NCBI GenBank assembly: GCA_020002185.1
Contig: CM034534.1
Location: forward strand, 9,563,492-9,627,491
DNA: 64,000 nt
Reading direction: 5' to 3'
Origin: Paraescarpia echinospica
Taxonomy: Eukaryota; Annelida; Polychaeta; Sabellida; Siboglinidae
In this document: one piece after another, positions 49,486-62,800 of the stretch
Layout: each line of letters starts with the position of its first letter
How positions within the stretch are numbered: position 1 is the stretch's first letter
Made by a program: the position numbers and the translations under genes
Notes under the pieces: model-generated
What the model was told of the DNA's origin: nothing
Databases searched by the model: none
Seen by the model: only the letters and a program-made list of their open reading frames with translations

Positions 49486-50010
49486 GGCAGTTGTCTACTG
49501 AGTCTGGCAATTGCCTTACGAATTGGGAAATTGTCTTATGAATTGGGCAATTGTCTAGTGAATTGGGCAGTTTTCTTATGACATGGGCAGTTGTTTAAGG
49601 AATTGGGCATTTGTCTTATGAATTATGCAATTGCCTTGACAATTTGTTCAGTTAGGCAGTTGTCTTATGATTTGGGCAGTTGCTTTGTGAATTGGGCAGT
49701 TGTCTTATGAATTAGGCAATGGTCTTACGAGTTGTGCAGTTGTCTGTTGAGCCGGACAATTATCTTATGTGTTTGGCAATTGTCTTATGAATTGGGCTGT
49801 TACCTTTTGCGTTGGGCAATTGTCTTATGAATTGGACAGTTGTCTTGTGAATCGGTCCAATTGGGCAATTGTGTTATGAGTTGTACAGTTGTCTTATGAG
49901 TTGTGCAGTTGTCTTATGAATTGGGCAGTTGCATTGCGAATTGGTCCAGTTTGGCAGTTTTCTTTTTCTTATGAGTTGGGCAGTTGCCTTAAGAATTGGG
50001 CAATTGGGTT
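49486..50010 (+). repeat. 20-bp minisatellite, about 25 copies
   Basis: Imperfect direct copies of CAGTTGTCTTATGAATTGGG with CAATTG/CAGTTG alternation. Longer 29-bp units near 49630, 49850 and 49935 insert a related TTGTTCAGT or TGGTCCA(A/G)T phrase. Copies are strongly diverged, so the array is old. Confidence 0.9.
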
Positions 50011-52079
50011 GTGAATTTTACCATCAGCGTTCACCAGATGGCCGTCACCATGCATTTTTCCATGCTCTCCAGAAGTTTGAAATTGGCTAGCGCAGAAACT
50101 GTCAGATTATTTTATTGTAGACTGACGCTAATCCAATGTCACACAGCAATTTTGTCTGCTAAATACATTAGTCAGTAATTCATGGAGAAGTATTTTGCGG
50201 AAACCAGACAGGTCACAATTCATGGGAGGATAATTGATATTTGCTGCGGAACTGTGGAACAATAATAAAGGACAGGGGTGCCAGACAGGAAATTGCAACG
50301 ATATTGCGTTAGTCTGTTGCAAGCCAGACTCATAATTGTGGAAAATATTCAGTGAGCAAATGAAACCTAGAATGTTATGCTAGATTTGCGATGCAGCAGA
50401 GGATGTTTAGGCTAAATGTTTATCTTGAATAGCAGAAAATTGGCATGCCCCGGGGACCATCTCACTAACGTAAGAGTTATAAGCTGGATGTTGCTCTTTA
50501 AAATATATTTCACTCCTAAACAATGATCTTTTGTACTGAAAATTGTCAATACCAGAAACGCCACTGAGACTCTCGCCGGTGTCTCAAGGAAATAATGTCC
50601 TCTGTGATACATCAGCAGCTTTTTACATTTTGCAAATGCTCATTTAAGTTAACAGTGAATTATGTTTAGTGATGGATGTGAGCTTATTGTCCTTGTGAAG
50701 TGGAACTCTGGTTTTGGTTCAGTTATTATCATCAGTTACAGATCATCATAGACACCGATTTATGATTATGACACTTCAAACAAATTTATTACAGTTACAT
50801 TTCTTAAAGGTGAATGGAACCATTGTTTTGAACAATTGGTCATAGAGAAACTAACTTAGACGATTAGTTCTTTTAAGAATCTGCAGTTGTGATAACCCCA
50901 AAAAAGGGACTTTGCCATGTACACAAATAGCATCGAATGACAAATGAAGAGAAACAGTTTTGATGCTAGACAGATCCCAAAAAACCTGGTTGATTTGGTT
51001 TTGATGAAGATGTATTTAGTAGCCTGACAAATGGTAGATGGTCGGATTAGGAATGATATAGATTGGTTAATCCATGCAAATTATTACAGATTTATGCACA
51101 AAACATGTCATCGACAAATTCAACATGTTGTAGGCTAAATGTTGGTGCTGCATTTGGATTTGGCAGAATACCAGACATACAAAACAAAATATTTTGACCA
51201 TTTAAAACATACACATGCATGTTTTCATTAAACTGAATGGCAATGTTATTTTAAGTATTCATACATTATTATATATTTGGACATTAAACTAAAGGATTCA
51301 TGATGGGCCAATTGAGGAAGGAGCTGTATGGTTGAGGGTTCATAGTTCGAGTACCGGTACACTGCAGCACATTTACAAACCATCAGCTGTTATCTTACTT
51401 AAAATGTTATAAATAGGAAAGAAATGAAGACTCACTGATATTATTATTATATTTGTTATGTTTTATGAAATTCATAAAAATTTGTTTGGGCAGGTAACTT
51501 TTTAAGATTTGTAGATGCTATTCTTTCGGATGAAAGTTCGAATCTTTGTCAAGCGAAGGAAGCAGATTTAAATAAATGTGAAAATCCACTGGTTGGTGTC
51601 TGGCATAAACCTGACGCACTGGCACTGAGAGGACAGTGATCGATGTCCCATGGCAGTAACCAGAGCGCAGTCACAGCGGGGCCCATCTACCCATGGGGAC
51701 TCGAGACAAGGAGACACAGAGACACTGACATATTATCACTGCATATGATGGACGCGCATGCACATACCCATGCACATACCCATGCATGCGCACGTGTAAT
51801 CTGCCCTTGCCACCCGTGTTACAGACTGCTACGGTATGTTCAAGAAGCAACTGTAGACACTTCTGTTTAAATGTGCTTTTCTTAACTTTGGACACTGGTA
51901 CATGGCATCATCATTAATTAGCAGTGTTAAGCGAATGAGACACAGAATTACACATTGGGATCAGAACTTAGGCATTCAGTATTTTGCATGGTTTATTATT
52001 TTGTTGATTGAAAACAATCTGAGACAAAGCTGTTTCTTAATAGGTTTTATATATACACATATTTATAGATAAAACGTAT
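50011..52079. other. Unique DNA, no recognised gene
   Basis: AT-rich intergenic DNA. The GTTCGAGTACC at 51347-51357 resembles a polymerase III B box but has no convincing A box. A short GCATGCACATACCC duplication lies at about 51753-51792. No protein motif was recognised in the 60-75 codon frames. Confidence 0.5.
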
Positions 52080-52265
52080 GATGTCAGAAAACTGTGTAAT
52101 TGATTGTAATTTATGTAATTGAAGACACTTGTAATTGCATAAATTTCACAAAATAATCAATTACATTCACAATTACATGATATTTTTAAAACCAGAATCA
52201 ATTACAATTACAGGATTTGTAATCAATTACAAATACAATTACGATATTGGATCCAGCCCTAGCTA
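52080..52265 (-). mobile_element. One end of an AATTAC-rich hAT-like element
   Basis: Read on the minus strand this starts TAGGGCTGGATCCAATATCG and runs into many AATTAC/GTAATTG words. A G-rich terminus followed by short subterminal repeats is the plan of the 42.7-kb element, which uses AAGTAC words. Only one end was found: no matching inverted end lies upstream, so it may be a truncated copy. No coding capacity. Confidence 0.45.
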
Positions 52266-53755
52266 TGAATGTGATAGAAGTCGCCACTGACCGTTTACTT
52301 TGTATTAGCAGTGACCACTGACCAATCACAAGCTGTGGTCAAAGGTGTGGCTGACAAATATGTCATTTATGAGATTCTGGGCCATATAAACAGTCACATG
52401 ATGTCCAGCCAGAGTCAAAAATACACTGCGGTTGGCGTCATTGACAATTGTCATTAGGGAGTTCTCCGCACTTTTACGGCTCCGCATTTGTGACATGACA
52501 TTGCAAACAACTATGATGGTTTTGGCATCTGACAGTGCATAATTGATGGTGCTTCCGCGGCCGAATTGCCAACATTTCACCGTGGAGCACGGACGTGAAA
52601 CGCGTCATCGAAACAATGAAACTAAATTAAAAAGCAATACGAAGATTGATGGCAAGGTTATGATTAATTGATGAAGCGCTGTCAATCTGTCTTCATCGCA
52701 ACTGTTTGGATGCAGCCATATTCCATGGATGGCCGTGTTTTATGTCAGATATGCCGTCCCCGGTGTCTAATCTAGCTATGCCATCAGTCTGTGGATAGAA
52801 GCCGTAAGACGTCTCTTGCCCATCAGATATCGGAGTGTCTCACTGATGGTGAAAAACTGCATTTCTTCAGAAGACTGCCAACTGCAGTGACTGTCAGTGT
52901 CAAGTAATAATTGGAATTTCTCAGGTTATGAAGGAGGGGTAGGGGGAGGGTGATTAAAATGTATAACTAATAACAGAGCAGTGATTTGTACCAAAGCAAA
53001 ATGTTGCCAAATTTATGTTGAGAATATACTGAAAAGTTAGTCTCCATCTTACTGTTTGCGTCTACTACCAGTTAAACCCGTTTCCTCAAGTTTATTATTT
53101 TGCATGTTTTTTCCGTTATGGTGTCATTTAGGCAGGTTTCATGGTGTATATGTATATGTGTACAACATGAACATCATTGATTTATTTGATAACACCTGTT
53201 ACCATATACACCATTTTAGCATTTGATACATTATTAAATAAATTACGCCTTTGCAAAATTACTGCTCATCATATTCAATCAGTATAATACAATACGTATG
53301 GCATGTGGATATAATTTTGCTCCATTTTATCTGACAATTGCATATTAAGTGAACAAATGACACAGGCACTAGTGTGACTTGACCGTGTGCTGCGCATGTT
53401 AACATGAAATCTTCTACGCAAATTCATCTTGTCTGCCAATTGAATGTCATCTCGCCCTGACTGGCGACAGCTCTCCTGTGTGTCTGTGTGATCTTGCGGT
53501 CGACTTGGTTTCGTATCGCAGCAGGTGTGATCGCTGACATTTTGGATTATTTTCGCTAACAATGTACCACTGAACCATATTCATTTGTCAGAATGTGTCC
53601 AACATAACCATGTTTTGCTTGTCGGAACAAAATAGGGTCACTCTTAAATGCTGTATAACAACCACAGATACATAAATTTATGTTGCTTTTTACTGTGGGA
53701 GCTATTCGTGGTGTAGTGTGTAAAATTATTGATGTGATTTTACAGTATATAAATG
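52266..53755. other. Unique DNA, no recognised gene
   Basis: No gene recognised. The minus-strand 84-codon (52326-52580) and 95-codon (53275-53562) frames lack known motifs. A G-rich GGAGGGGTAGGGGGAGGG tract lies at about 52931-52948. Confidence 0.5.
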
Positions 53756-53863
53756 AGCGTTGTGCTGCAGTAAGTAGAGTGTGGATCCTTGGTTGAAACA
53801 TTCAGGGTTTGAATCGTCTAGCTCCCAATTTGTACCTTGGGCAAGTTCATTCACTTCTCGTTG
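53756..53863 (+). mobile_element. tRNA-derived SINE body
   Basis: A plus-strand tRNA-like head. A degenerate A box lies at about 53768-53782 (CAGTAAGTAGAGTG) and the B-box-like GGGTTTGAATC at 53805-53815, one C-to-T change from GGGTTCGAATC. It is followed at 53835-53845 by CCTTGGGCAAG, a body motif seen in many metazoan tRNA SINEs and also in the SINE at 21.3 kb. It runs directly into the AGTCC-family right end at 53864, giving a total of about 180 bp, a normal SINE length. Confidence 0.65.
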
Positions 53864-53936
53864 CTCATTTGGTCAGCCGGGGTCACATATTGACGTATTA
53901 GACCAAAGGACTTCAGGGCCTCTTGGCCCATTTTTT
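53864..53936 (+). mobile_element. AGTCC-family right end, isolated (copy D)
   Basis: About 73 bp closely matching the right ends of copies A and B: CTCATTTGGTCAGCCGGGGT, CACATATTGACGTATTAG, CCAAAGGACTTCAGGGCC, TTGGCCCA and a final run of six T. No left end or interior of the family is present. It lies immediately after the SINE head and body and may be that SINE's tail rather than an independent fragment. Confidence 0.85.
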
Positions 53937-56530
53937 GATAAAGTTCACATCTGAGGTGAGTGGCTTTGGCAATATAATGTCGGTCAAACAATAGTGCATT
54001 AGAGAGACAACTAAATATGATTGTAGTGAAAATGTTATGCTAACGTAAATTGCATTAACAGTTAAAGTTGATTCAGTCTGTAGTGAATCAGGATGTTTGA
54101 GTTCATATCACTATTAAAGCGATGGGACCAAAGTGGCCTGAATTGCCAGGTGGCTGTATTAGTGGGGCTGATTTCCTGTACATTACCATTACTAAAATAA
54201 TCTGTGACTGTCCCTGTTTTTGTAGCTGTATTTCCACGGTAATGCGAAGTTCTTTCTTTAAACCAGAGCAAAGCTGCCTACAGTTTATCTATTTAGTTTT
54301 CCAATTATCTTAACTGTGCAGTGCGTAACCAGTTCTTGCAGGGGTCCACTGAGATGATGTTAATATTTGTGGCTTCAGTTGCTGAACAGCTCAATAAGTG
54401 ACCGACTCGCTAAGAATAGGGTTAGAGCATTAGGACATAGGGACCACCCACCGGGTGTTCTCTGTATTATGTGGGCAGACAACCAGAAAGAGAAGAGAGT
54501 TTTCACATTAACGGAGGAGTGCATAAGGTTGAAAATGTCAAAGATTAATTGGGCGTGTAGGTATTTTCGTCAAGATATTCTCGTGACACTCGGTACAGTA
54601 GGTGCATTATTAATATATAGCAAATAGGACAAGTTTTAGAGTATGTGCATTTGCTGCATGATTGAAAGAGATGGAGGTACGTATATCAGTGACACAATAG
54701 CAGTTTCTGTGAAGAAGTTTCTATATTTTTGATGGTCCAGTTTTTTATAGACAAACAAAAGGTTAACAAGGTCACCACTCACCAATATGAAAAAGCACTG
54801 ATCTGTATCATGTGACTTGAATATTTCATTTCATTGGCCCTTCTAAACATTTGAAAGCCCAATAAATACAGCACTTCAAGCCACTGGAGTTGTCCTGTCA
54901 GTTTTAGTGAGGTATGTTTGCATACCAATGGAAATTAATAATTGCCAGTGTGGTTCTTCAACATAAATTTATAATTATTGGTAAAATCATCCAAATTCTG
55001 TGTGGGCCAACATGTTCTGATATTTTCTGGGGTTTTGGGCCCAATACATGTCCTGAACTGCAGTTGTGTTGAATGTTAATTAGAGGAGGTAGGTAGGTAG
55101 GTAGGTTTATTTCGGTATTGTATAATACAGAAGATAAATTAAACACAGAGCATATACAAACTGTACAATTCCTGGTTGGCAGCAGAGCCAAGGCTGTTAC
55201 CAGTAGATATACAATGTCATAACTGGAAACAATATAACTTGAATCACTGGTCGCTGCAAACCACTGATAACGGTAAAGTAGCATTGTTGTAGATACAACG
55301 TTCAATTTATAACTACAAGCAGACAGTTAATACACTACCATAAATAATAAGCAACAGTAGTGACCTGGTTGGTAGAACCAAAAATGAACAACATGTTTTT
55401 CTTTTCACATATATACAACACTAGTCCTAGATTGCAGAAGAACAATCCAATAATAACAATGTAATATGTAGTAGTATTTTCATAAACCGTTTAAGACTAA
55501 TCAAATAATAAAAAACACAAAAGTGATAACACATTTAATACGGTGTAGTATTTTCATAGACATAGTGACTTTAGAGAAGATACAAAGCTGGTAATATTAG
55601 GTTTAGTTTGAATATCAGGCGAAATATTATGCTATACCATATGAATATCTCGACGAAAATACCTACGCGCCCAATTAGCCTTTGACATTTTCAAAAATCT
55701 TCTTTTTCTGGTTGTCCTTCCACATCATACAACGAACACCCACCCACTGGCTGGCCCCTCTCTCTCCTGATGCTTTACCTATTGCTTTAACTGAATTCCT
55801 AGTGAGTCAGTCACTTATTGAGTCGGTAAGCAACCGAGGCCACAGTATTAACATTGTTCCTCTGGACGCTTGCATGAACCAAGGTCAGATTTAAAAAAAC
55901 AAAATACCGTATTTGTTCTAGTAAGCAAATATATCAGATTTTGCGTTTCAATAAGTGTACAGGGATGTAGACAAATTTTCTGGGGTTATTGGGTGTAGCC
56001 ATCTCAGCAGACGTGACTGGCAAACGGTTTATACTTCCACATGAGCAAAAGGATACCAGAAGACTGTAAAGTCTGAGTAATTAGGTGGATCTTTTGATAT
56101 TTTTTATTACTGAGCTTTGAACCTAGTGTGACATTGGTTGACATTAAAATACAATGATGGATTCAGTGAAGGTTTGCAGTGGAGATCGCTGGCATGGTAT
56201 CAGATGCTGCTAAAAATGGGAGTGTATGGTTAGCAGAACGGTATATATATATATAAAATATAGTTCAGACATGAGCCACATAGAGAAAGTTTGTCCTGCT
56301 AGTGGAGTTGCCAACGTGTCGTTTAAACACTCAAAACTTAATTAAAAACAGGCTTAATACCTACTCAAAAAGTCGTGTCTGATTAAAATATAATATCCTC
56401 TGAAACACGCCTTCACAGTTGAGTTCACGCATTGCTACTGATGCCGTTAAAATATTGATTAAAATGTGTTTTTAAAGCACTCTTCAAGACAGCGTCGTTG
56501 TTTAGTGATTGACTCTACAACCTGAAGTGC
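53937..56530. other. Unique AT-rich DNA with a GGTA microsatellite
   Basis: No recognised gene. (GGTA)n lies at about 55087-55107. The 86-codon plus frame at 54367-54627 and the 115-codon minus frame at 54958-55305 show no motif; the latter crosses the microsatellite. Confidence 0.5.
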
Positions 56531-56887
56531 CATCTTTTCACCTCACTTTCCTTCAGTCCCTCCGTATTCTCGTCCATCTTTTCACCTCACTTTCCTTCAG
56601 TCCCTCCGTATTCTCGTCCATCTTTTCACCTCACTTTCCTTCAGTCCCTCCGTATTCTCGTCCATCTTTTCACCTCACTTTCCTTCAGTCCCTCCGTATT
56701 CTCGTCCATCTTTTCACCTCACTTTCCTTCAGTCCCTCCGTATTCTCGTCCATCTTTTCACCTCACTTTCCTTCAGTCCCTCCGTATTCTCGTCCATCGT
56801 TTCACCTCACTTTCCTTCAGTCCCTCCGTATTCTCGTCCATCTTTTCACCTCACTTTCCTTCAGTCCCTCCATATTCTCATCCATCT
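56531..56887 (+). repeat. 44-bp minisatellite, 8 copies
   Basis: Eight nearly identical copies of CATCTTTTCACCTCACTTTC followed by CTTCAGTCCCTCCGTATTCT and CGTC. Copy 7 starts CATCG, and the last copy has CCATATTCTCATC. The unit is pyrimidine-rich on the plus strand and stays open in one frame over 131 codons purely by repetition. Confidence 0.96.
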
Positions 56888-57129
56888 GTTGCATTCGGCC
56901 ATGAAATCTGACCGTGACTTTCAACTGCTCGGTTTACTCATTGCCCACTAGATGGTGCCGTGGTATGCGGTGAGCCACGTAATGCCCTGGAGAGGCCGTA
57001 TAAGCTGCTTCATCTCGACTAATCGTACTTGGCTCACTGCACTTCCAACTCAGGAATGAGACGGATTACTGGCTTTAGCTCAGGATCTGCCACGGTCATC
57101 ATCATTGTATTTGATAAATATTTAATATG

Positions 57130-58290
57130 CATTTCATATATATATATGTTTGATATATATTATACATGTATATATGTATATATATTTGATATATATATAT
57201 ATATGTATGCGAATCTCCAAATTGATATAATATATATAATCATATATATACAGGGTGTATATATATATATCTATATATAACAGCTGTATATCAATTTTGA
57301 GATTGACCAACCCTTTTATCTTGATGCGCCTTTGAGATTGGTTTCCAAGGATTTACATGCAAGACAAGTTAGCTTATTATAATTATCATATATACAAACA
57401 CACACACATACATATATCTTCATATATATTATATACATATATATATAAAATATTGTATTACATTTTGTGAATTCGTTTCCCACAAAAAAACTGACATTGT
57501 AATGTAAAGTATCAATGGAAAGCAGAATGATCCATCTTGCTATCTCATGTTTATTCATGAACTGATTCAAACTGTGGGTATTTGCTGTTCAAAGTCAATG
57601 TTCTGATCCATTCTTGAGGCCCAGATCACTGAATAATAATTTATATTTAAAGAAAGCTCAGAGTTTGGTCGTTCTGCAAAAAATTGAATTAATGAGATGG
57701 CTTGTCATGTCATGCTGTATCAGAGCTTTCCTCAGACCACAGCCGGTCGGCATTAAGTGTTCATCCCTGATTGCACTGGTAATATGTTTTACTTTAATAT
57801 TCTAACTGATAGCATACATAATATATCCAGAAATATAACAATATGTGTAATTATTTGCACCAAAAATATAAATTTGGTGATTTTGAGATCATCGTTTTCA
57901 GAGGTTGTATATCCTTATCTCTGCAGCAATCTTTGTGCCACTGATCAGTTCATAGTGCTATACAGCTGTATGAACTGGTCTATATACGCAACATCTAAGA
58001 AGATATATGTATAGATTTTATATATTATATGTGATATTATATTATTTATATATATATATATACAGTCTGTATATATATATATATATATACCTGTATATAT
58101 ATACATGTATATATAGTAAATGTTTACATGTGCATACATGTATATATTTTATATATTATATTATATTATATATATATATACAGTCTGTATATATATATAC
58201 CTGTATATATATATCTACATGTATATATAGTAAATGTTTGCATGTGCATACATGTTTATATATATATATATGTACATATATTATATGGGT
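57130..58290. repeat. AT-rich microsatellite cluster
   Basis: Three (TA)n clusters at about 57135-57275, 57385-57450 and 58010-58285, with unique DNA between. In the first, AATCTCCAAATTGATATA at 57211-57228 has a near-perfect inverted partner (17 of 18) at about 57285-57302, giving a stem with a TA-rich loop. The third contains a tandem duplication of about 120 bp that includes ACAGTCTGTATATA and TAGTAAATGTTTxCATGTGC (about 58045-58165 and 58166-58285). Confidence 0.88.
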
Positions 58291-59880
58291 GCCTACGTGC
58301 AATGAAGCATGAAATGTGCAGGCAAAACAATAGAAAATAGAATTCTATAGTCATGATTTATGAAAGACTGGTTACGATGTATCTAGAAGGACAAACGGGT
58401 AGATATTGATTGTCAGATTGGCAGGAGCATGGACGTGGCCACGTTACTAGAATTGTGTTTCCTGGAAGACGTATTCGCATGTAATGAATATATGTGAGTT
58501 TGCCGGTGCTTTCGGATGCCATTAGCCATGACTACCGCGGTGCACTTGTGTGATTAACCAAGAAGCTGCACCTTCGAAGACGATGTAGAAGCAGTCTCGA
58601 ACGAGATGTTGCTAAACTAAGTGCTTTATGCAGATTTTATTAGCATCTCGGGATAAGATGCCATAAATCTGCATTAGCTCCACGAACGGCGCCAGGTTTC
58701 AGTTGAGTTGCCATCGTGTGGCATGCATTTCACCTGTCATGTGACCTATACTGATGAGATCGACAAATCGGAGCTGAACTGATACTATTTGTGTGCTGTC
58801 AATTTTGTGTTGAATGTTTATTAAGATGCTGAATGGTTATGAAAGTATTGATAGAATATTTTTCCCAGTTAAGAAAGAGAGGAAGTCTTGAGGACTTCAA
58901 GTAACAGTAGTGAAGGAACAATGTAGATTAGATATCAGAAAGTATTCATTCTCACAGAGGATTATGTAATAAATTAATGAAACAGATGACTGGCTGATTA
59001 TGTGGATGCTAGCAGTGTGCATATGTTTAAAAAAATTCAGTATATACCAGGTACCTCACAATGGCATGATACACAGATAAAAAGGTTAGCAGATGTAATA
59101 ATTTTCATTTAAACTTGACTCTTTTTCTAAAATAGTTCCCAATATTATTGCAGCCTTTTAATGGAATGCCAGCCTCCTTCTGGGGATACCATTGGTATGT
59201 GTAATTGTAATTATATTTTATTGTAATTTAAACATTCTGTTGCAAATCAAAGTTAGAAGACTACATTTATCTCGATACATAAACATGTGTGTTTGAATAT
59301 CCATATTTCAGTCTAAATGTTAATATAGTGTACCTTTAGTAATTTAAAAATAGACTCAGTATCTGCTAATCAATATGTTGAGACAAGGTTCATCTTGAAC
59401 CTTTTCAATGCAGGATAAAAACTTTCATGTTGATGGTTATTGTCTATGATTTGTACAAGGAACTTATCCCAGCAGCTGGTGGTTGACAAGGTGTTACACA
59501 GGCAACCTGTCAGAATTGATAGATCAGTCAACTTCTAAAGGTGTTATTCGGTGTCTGGTATTGCAAAACATGGACAAGAATTCTAGGAATTGATCAAATG
59601 AGGTAACCGATTTTCGGTAATGATGCAGTCGTTTTCATAAAAATGTTATGCAACATGGATTTGTCTAATCTGTAGGGCCATATATACGTATACAGATTTT
59701 TATAGATAGGAGTTGGAAATATGTAGCCACTAAAATACATAGATCTCATTGTATCTTGTGCCAGGTAGATCCGTCTATGCCTGGTAAAGCAAAAGATCCC
59801 ACAAAGTTATGACATCTGTGAAATCACTAATCTGCTTATTCACGGGTTAGGGGTCAGTTGTAGTAGATATATAAAAATAT
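58291..59880. other. Unique AT-rich DNA
   Basis: No gene or recognised repeat, apart from a (TA)-poor transition into the 34-bp array at about 59870. Confidence 0.55.
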
Positions 59881-62800
59881 ATAAGACAAAGGGCTCAGTT
59901 TGGAATAGAAATACTTGATACATAGGGCTCAGTTTGGAGTAGAAATACATAAGACACAGGGCTCAGTTTGGAGTAGAAATACATAAGACACAGGGCTCAG
60001 TTTGGAGTAGAAATACATAAGACACAATGCTCAGTTTGGAGTAGAAATACATAAGACACAAGGCTCAGTAGAAATACATAAGACACAGGACTCAGTTTGG
60101 AGTAGAAATACATAAGACACAAGGCTCAGTTTGGAGTAGAAATACATAAGACAAAGGGCTCAGTTTGGAGTAGAAATACATAAGACACAGGGCTCAGTTT
60201 GGAGTAGAAATACATAAGACACAGGGCTCAGTTTGGACTAGAAATACATAAGACACAGTGTTCAGTTTGGAGTAGAAATACATAAGACACAGGGCTCAGT
60301 TTGGCGTAGAAATACATAAGACACAATGCTCAGTTTGGAGTAGAAATACATAAGACACAAGGCTCAGTAGAAATACATAAGACACAGGACTCAGTTTGGA
60401 GTAGAAATACATAAGACACAGGGCTCAGTTTGAACTAGAAATACATAAGACACAGGGCTCAGTTTGGAGTAGAAATATATAAGACACAAGGCTCAGTTTG
60501 GAGTAGAAATACATAAGACACAGGGCTCAGTTTGGAGTAGAAATACATAAGACACAGGGCTCAGTTTGGAGTAGAAATACGTAAGACACAAGGCTCAGTA
60601 GAAATACATAAGACACAGGACTCAGTTTGGAGTAGAAATACATAAGACACAGGGCTCAGTTTGGAGTAGAAATACATAAGACACAGGGCTCAGTTTGGAG
60701 TAGAAATACATAAGACACAAGGCTCAGTTTGGAGTAGAAATACATAAGACACAGTGCTCGGTTTGGAGTAGAAATACATAAGACACAGGGCTCGGTTTGG
60801 AGTAGAAATACATAAGACACAGGGCTCAGTTTGGAGTAGAAATACATAAGACACAATGCTCAGTTTGGAGTAGAAATACATAAGACACAAGGCTCAGTAG
60901 AAATACATAAGACACAGGACTCAGTTTGGAGTAGAAATACATAAGACACAGGGCTCAGTTTGGAGTAGAAATACATAAGACACAGGGCTCAGTTTGGAGT
61001 AGAAATACATAAGACACAGGGCTCAGTTTGGAGTAGAAATATATAAGACACAAGGCTCAGTTTGGAGTAGAAATACATAAGACACAGGGCTCAGTTTGGA
61101 GTAGAAATACATAAGACACAGGGCTCAGTTTGGAGTAGAAATACATAAGACACAATGCTCAGTTTGGAGTAGAAATACATAAGACACAAGGCTCAGTAGA
61201 AATACATAAGACACAGGACTCAGTTTGGAGTAGAAATACATAAGACACAGGGCTCAGTTTGGAGTAGAAATACATAAGACACAGGGCTCAGTTTGGAGTA
61301 GAAATACATAAGACACAGGGCTCAGTTTGGAGTAGAAATACATAAGACACAGGGCTCGGTTTGGAGTAGAAATACATAAGACACAGGGCTCGGTTTGGAG
61401 TAGAAATACATAAGACACAGGGCTCAGTTTGGAGTAGAAATACATAAGACACAGGGCTCAGTTTGGAGTAGAAATACATAAGACACAATGCTCAGTTTGG
61501 AGTAGAAATACATAAGACACAGGCTCAGTAGAAATACATAAGACACACTCAGTTTGGAGTAAATACATAAGACACAGGGCTCAGTTTGGAGTAGAAATAC
61601 ATAAGACACAGGGCTCTACATAAGAGGGCTCAGTTTGGAGTAGAAATACATAAGACACAGGGCTCGGTTTGGAGTAGAAATACATAAGACACAGGGCTCA
61701 GTTTGGAGTAGAAATGCAGAACGGCTCAGTTTGGAGTAGAAATACATAAAGACTGCTCAGTTTGGAGTAGAAATACATTACAAGGCTCAGTAGAAATACA
61801 GAAGACACAGGACTCAGTTTGGAGTAGAAATACATAAGACACAGGGCTCAGTTTGGAGTAGAAATACATAAGACACAATGCTCAGTTTGGAGTAGAAATT
61901 GGCTCAGTAGAAATACATAAGACACAGGACTCAGTTTGGAGTAGAAATACATAAGACACAGGGCTCAGTTTGGAGTAGAAATACATAAGACACAGGGCTC
62001 AGTTTGGAGTAGAAATACATAAGACACAGGGCTCAGTTTGGAGTAGAAATACATATGACACAATGCTCAGTAGAAATACATAAGACACAGGACTCAGTTT
62101 GGAGTAGAAATACATAAGACACAGGGCTCAGTTTGGAGTAGAAATACATAAGACACAGGGCTCGGTTTGGAGTAGAAATACATAAGACACAGGGCTCAGT
62201 TTGGAGTAGAAATATATAAGACACAAGGCTCAGTTTGGAGTAGAAATACATAAGACACAGGGCTCAGTTTGGAGTAGAAATACATAAGACACAGGGCTCA
62301 GTTTGGAGTAGAAATACATAAGACACAATGCTCAGTTTGGAGTAGAAATACATAAGACACAAGGCCCAGTAGAAAATACATACATTACAGGACTCAATAT
62401 GAAATTACAAGACACAGGGTCTAGTTTGGAGCACAAATACATACACAGGGCTCAGTTTGAGAAATACACAGCCACAAGGCTCAGTTTGAGAAATACATAA
62501 GACACAGTGCCCGGCTTGAGTAGGAAATACACAGACACAGGGCTCGGTTTGGAGTAGAAATACATAAGACACAGGGCTCGGTTTGGAGTAGAAATACATA
62601 AGACACAGGGCTCAGTTTGGAGTAGAAATACATAAGACACAGGGCTCAGTTTGGAGTAGAAATACATAAGACACAAGGCTCAGTTTGGAGTAGAAATACA
62701 TAAGACACAGGGCTCGGTTTGGAGTAGAAATACATAAGACACAGGGCTCAGTTTGGAGTAGAAATGCAGAAGACACAGGGCTCAGTTTGGAGTAGAAATA

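Noticed and set aside
51325..51365. B-box-like GTTCGAGTACC suggesting a tRNA or SINE
   Set aside because: No A box at a sensible distance upstream and no tRNA fold.
54367..54627. 86-codon plus-strand frame
   Set aside because: No recognisable domain, and its length is within chance expectation for 64 kb of sequence.
56509..56904. 131-codon plus-strand frame
   Set aside because: Translation of eight identical 44-bp units; no protein features.
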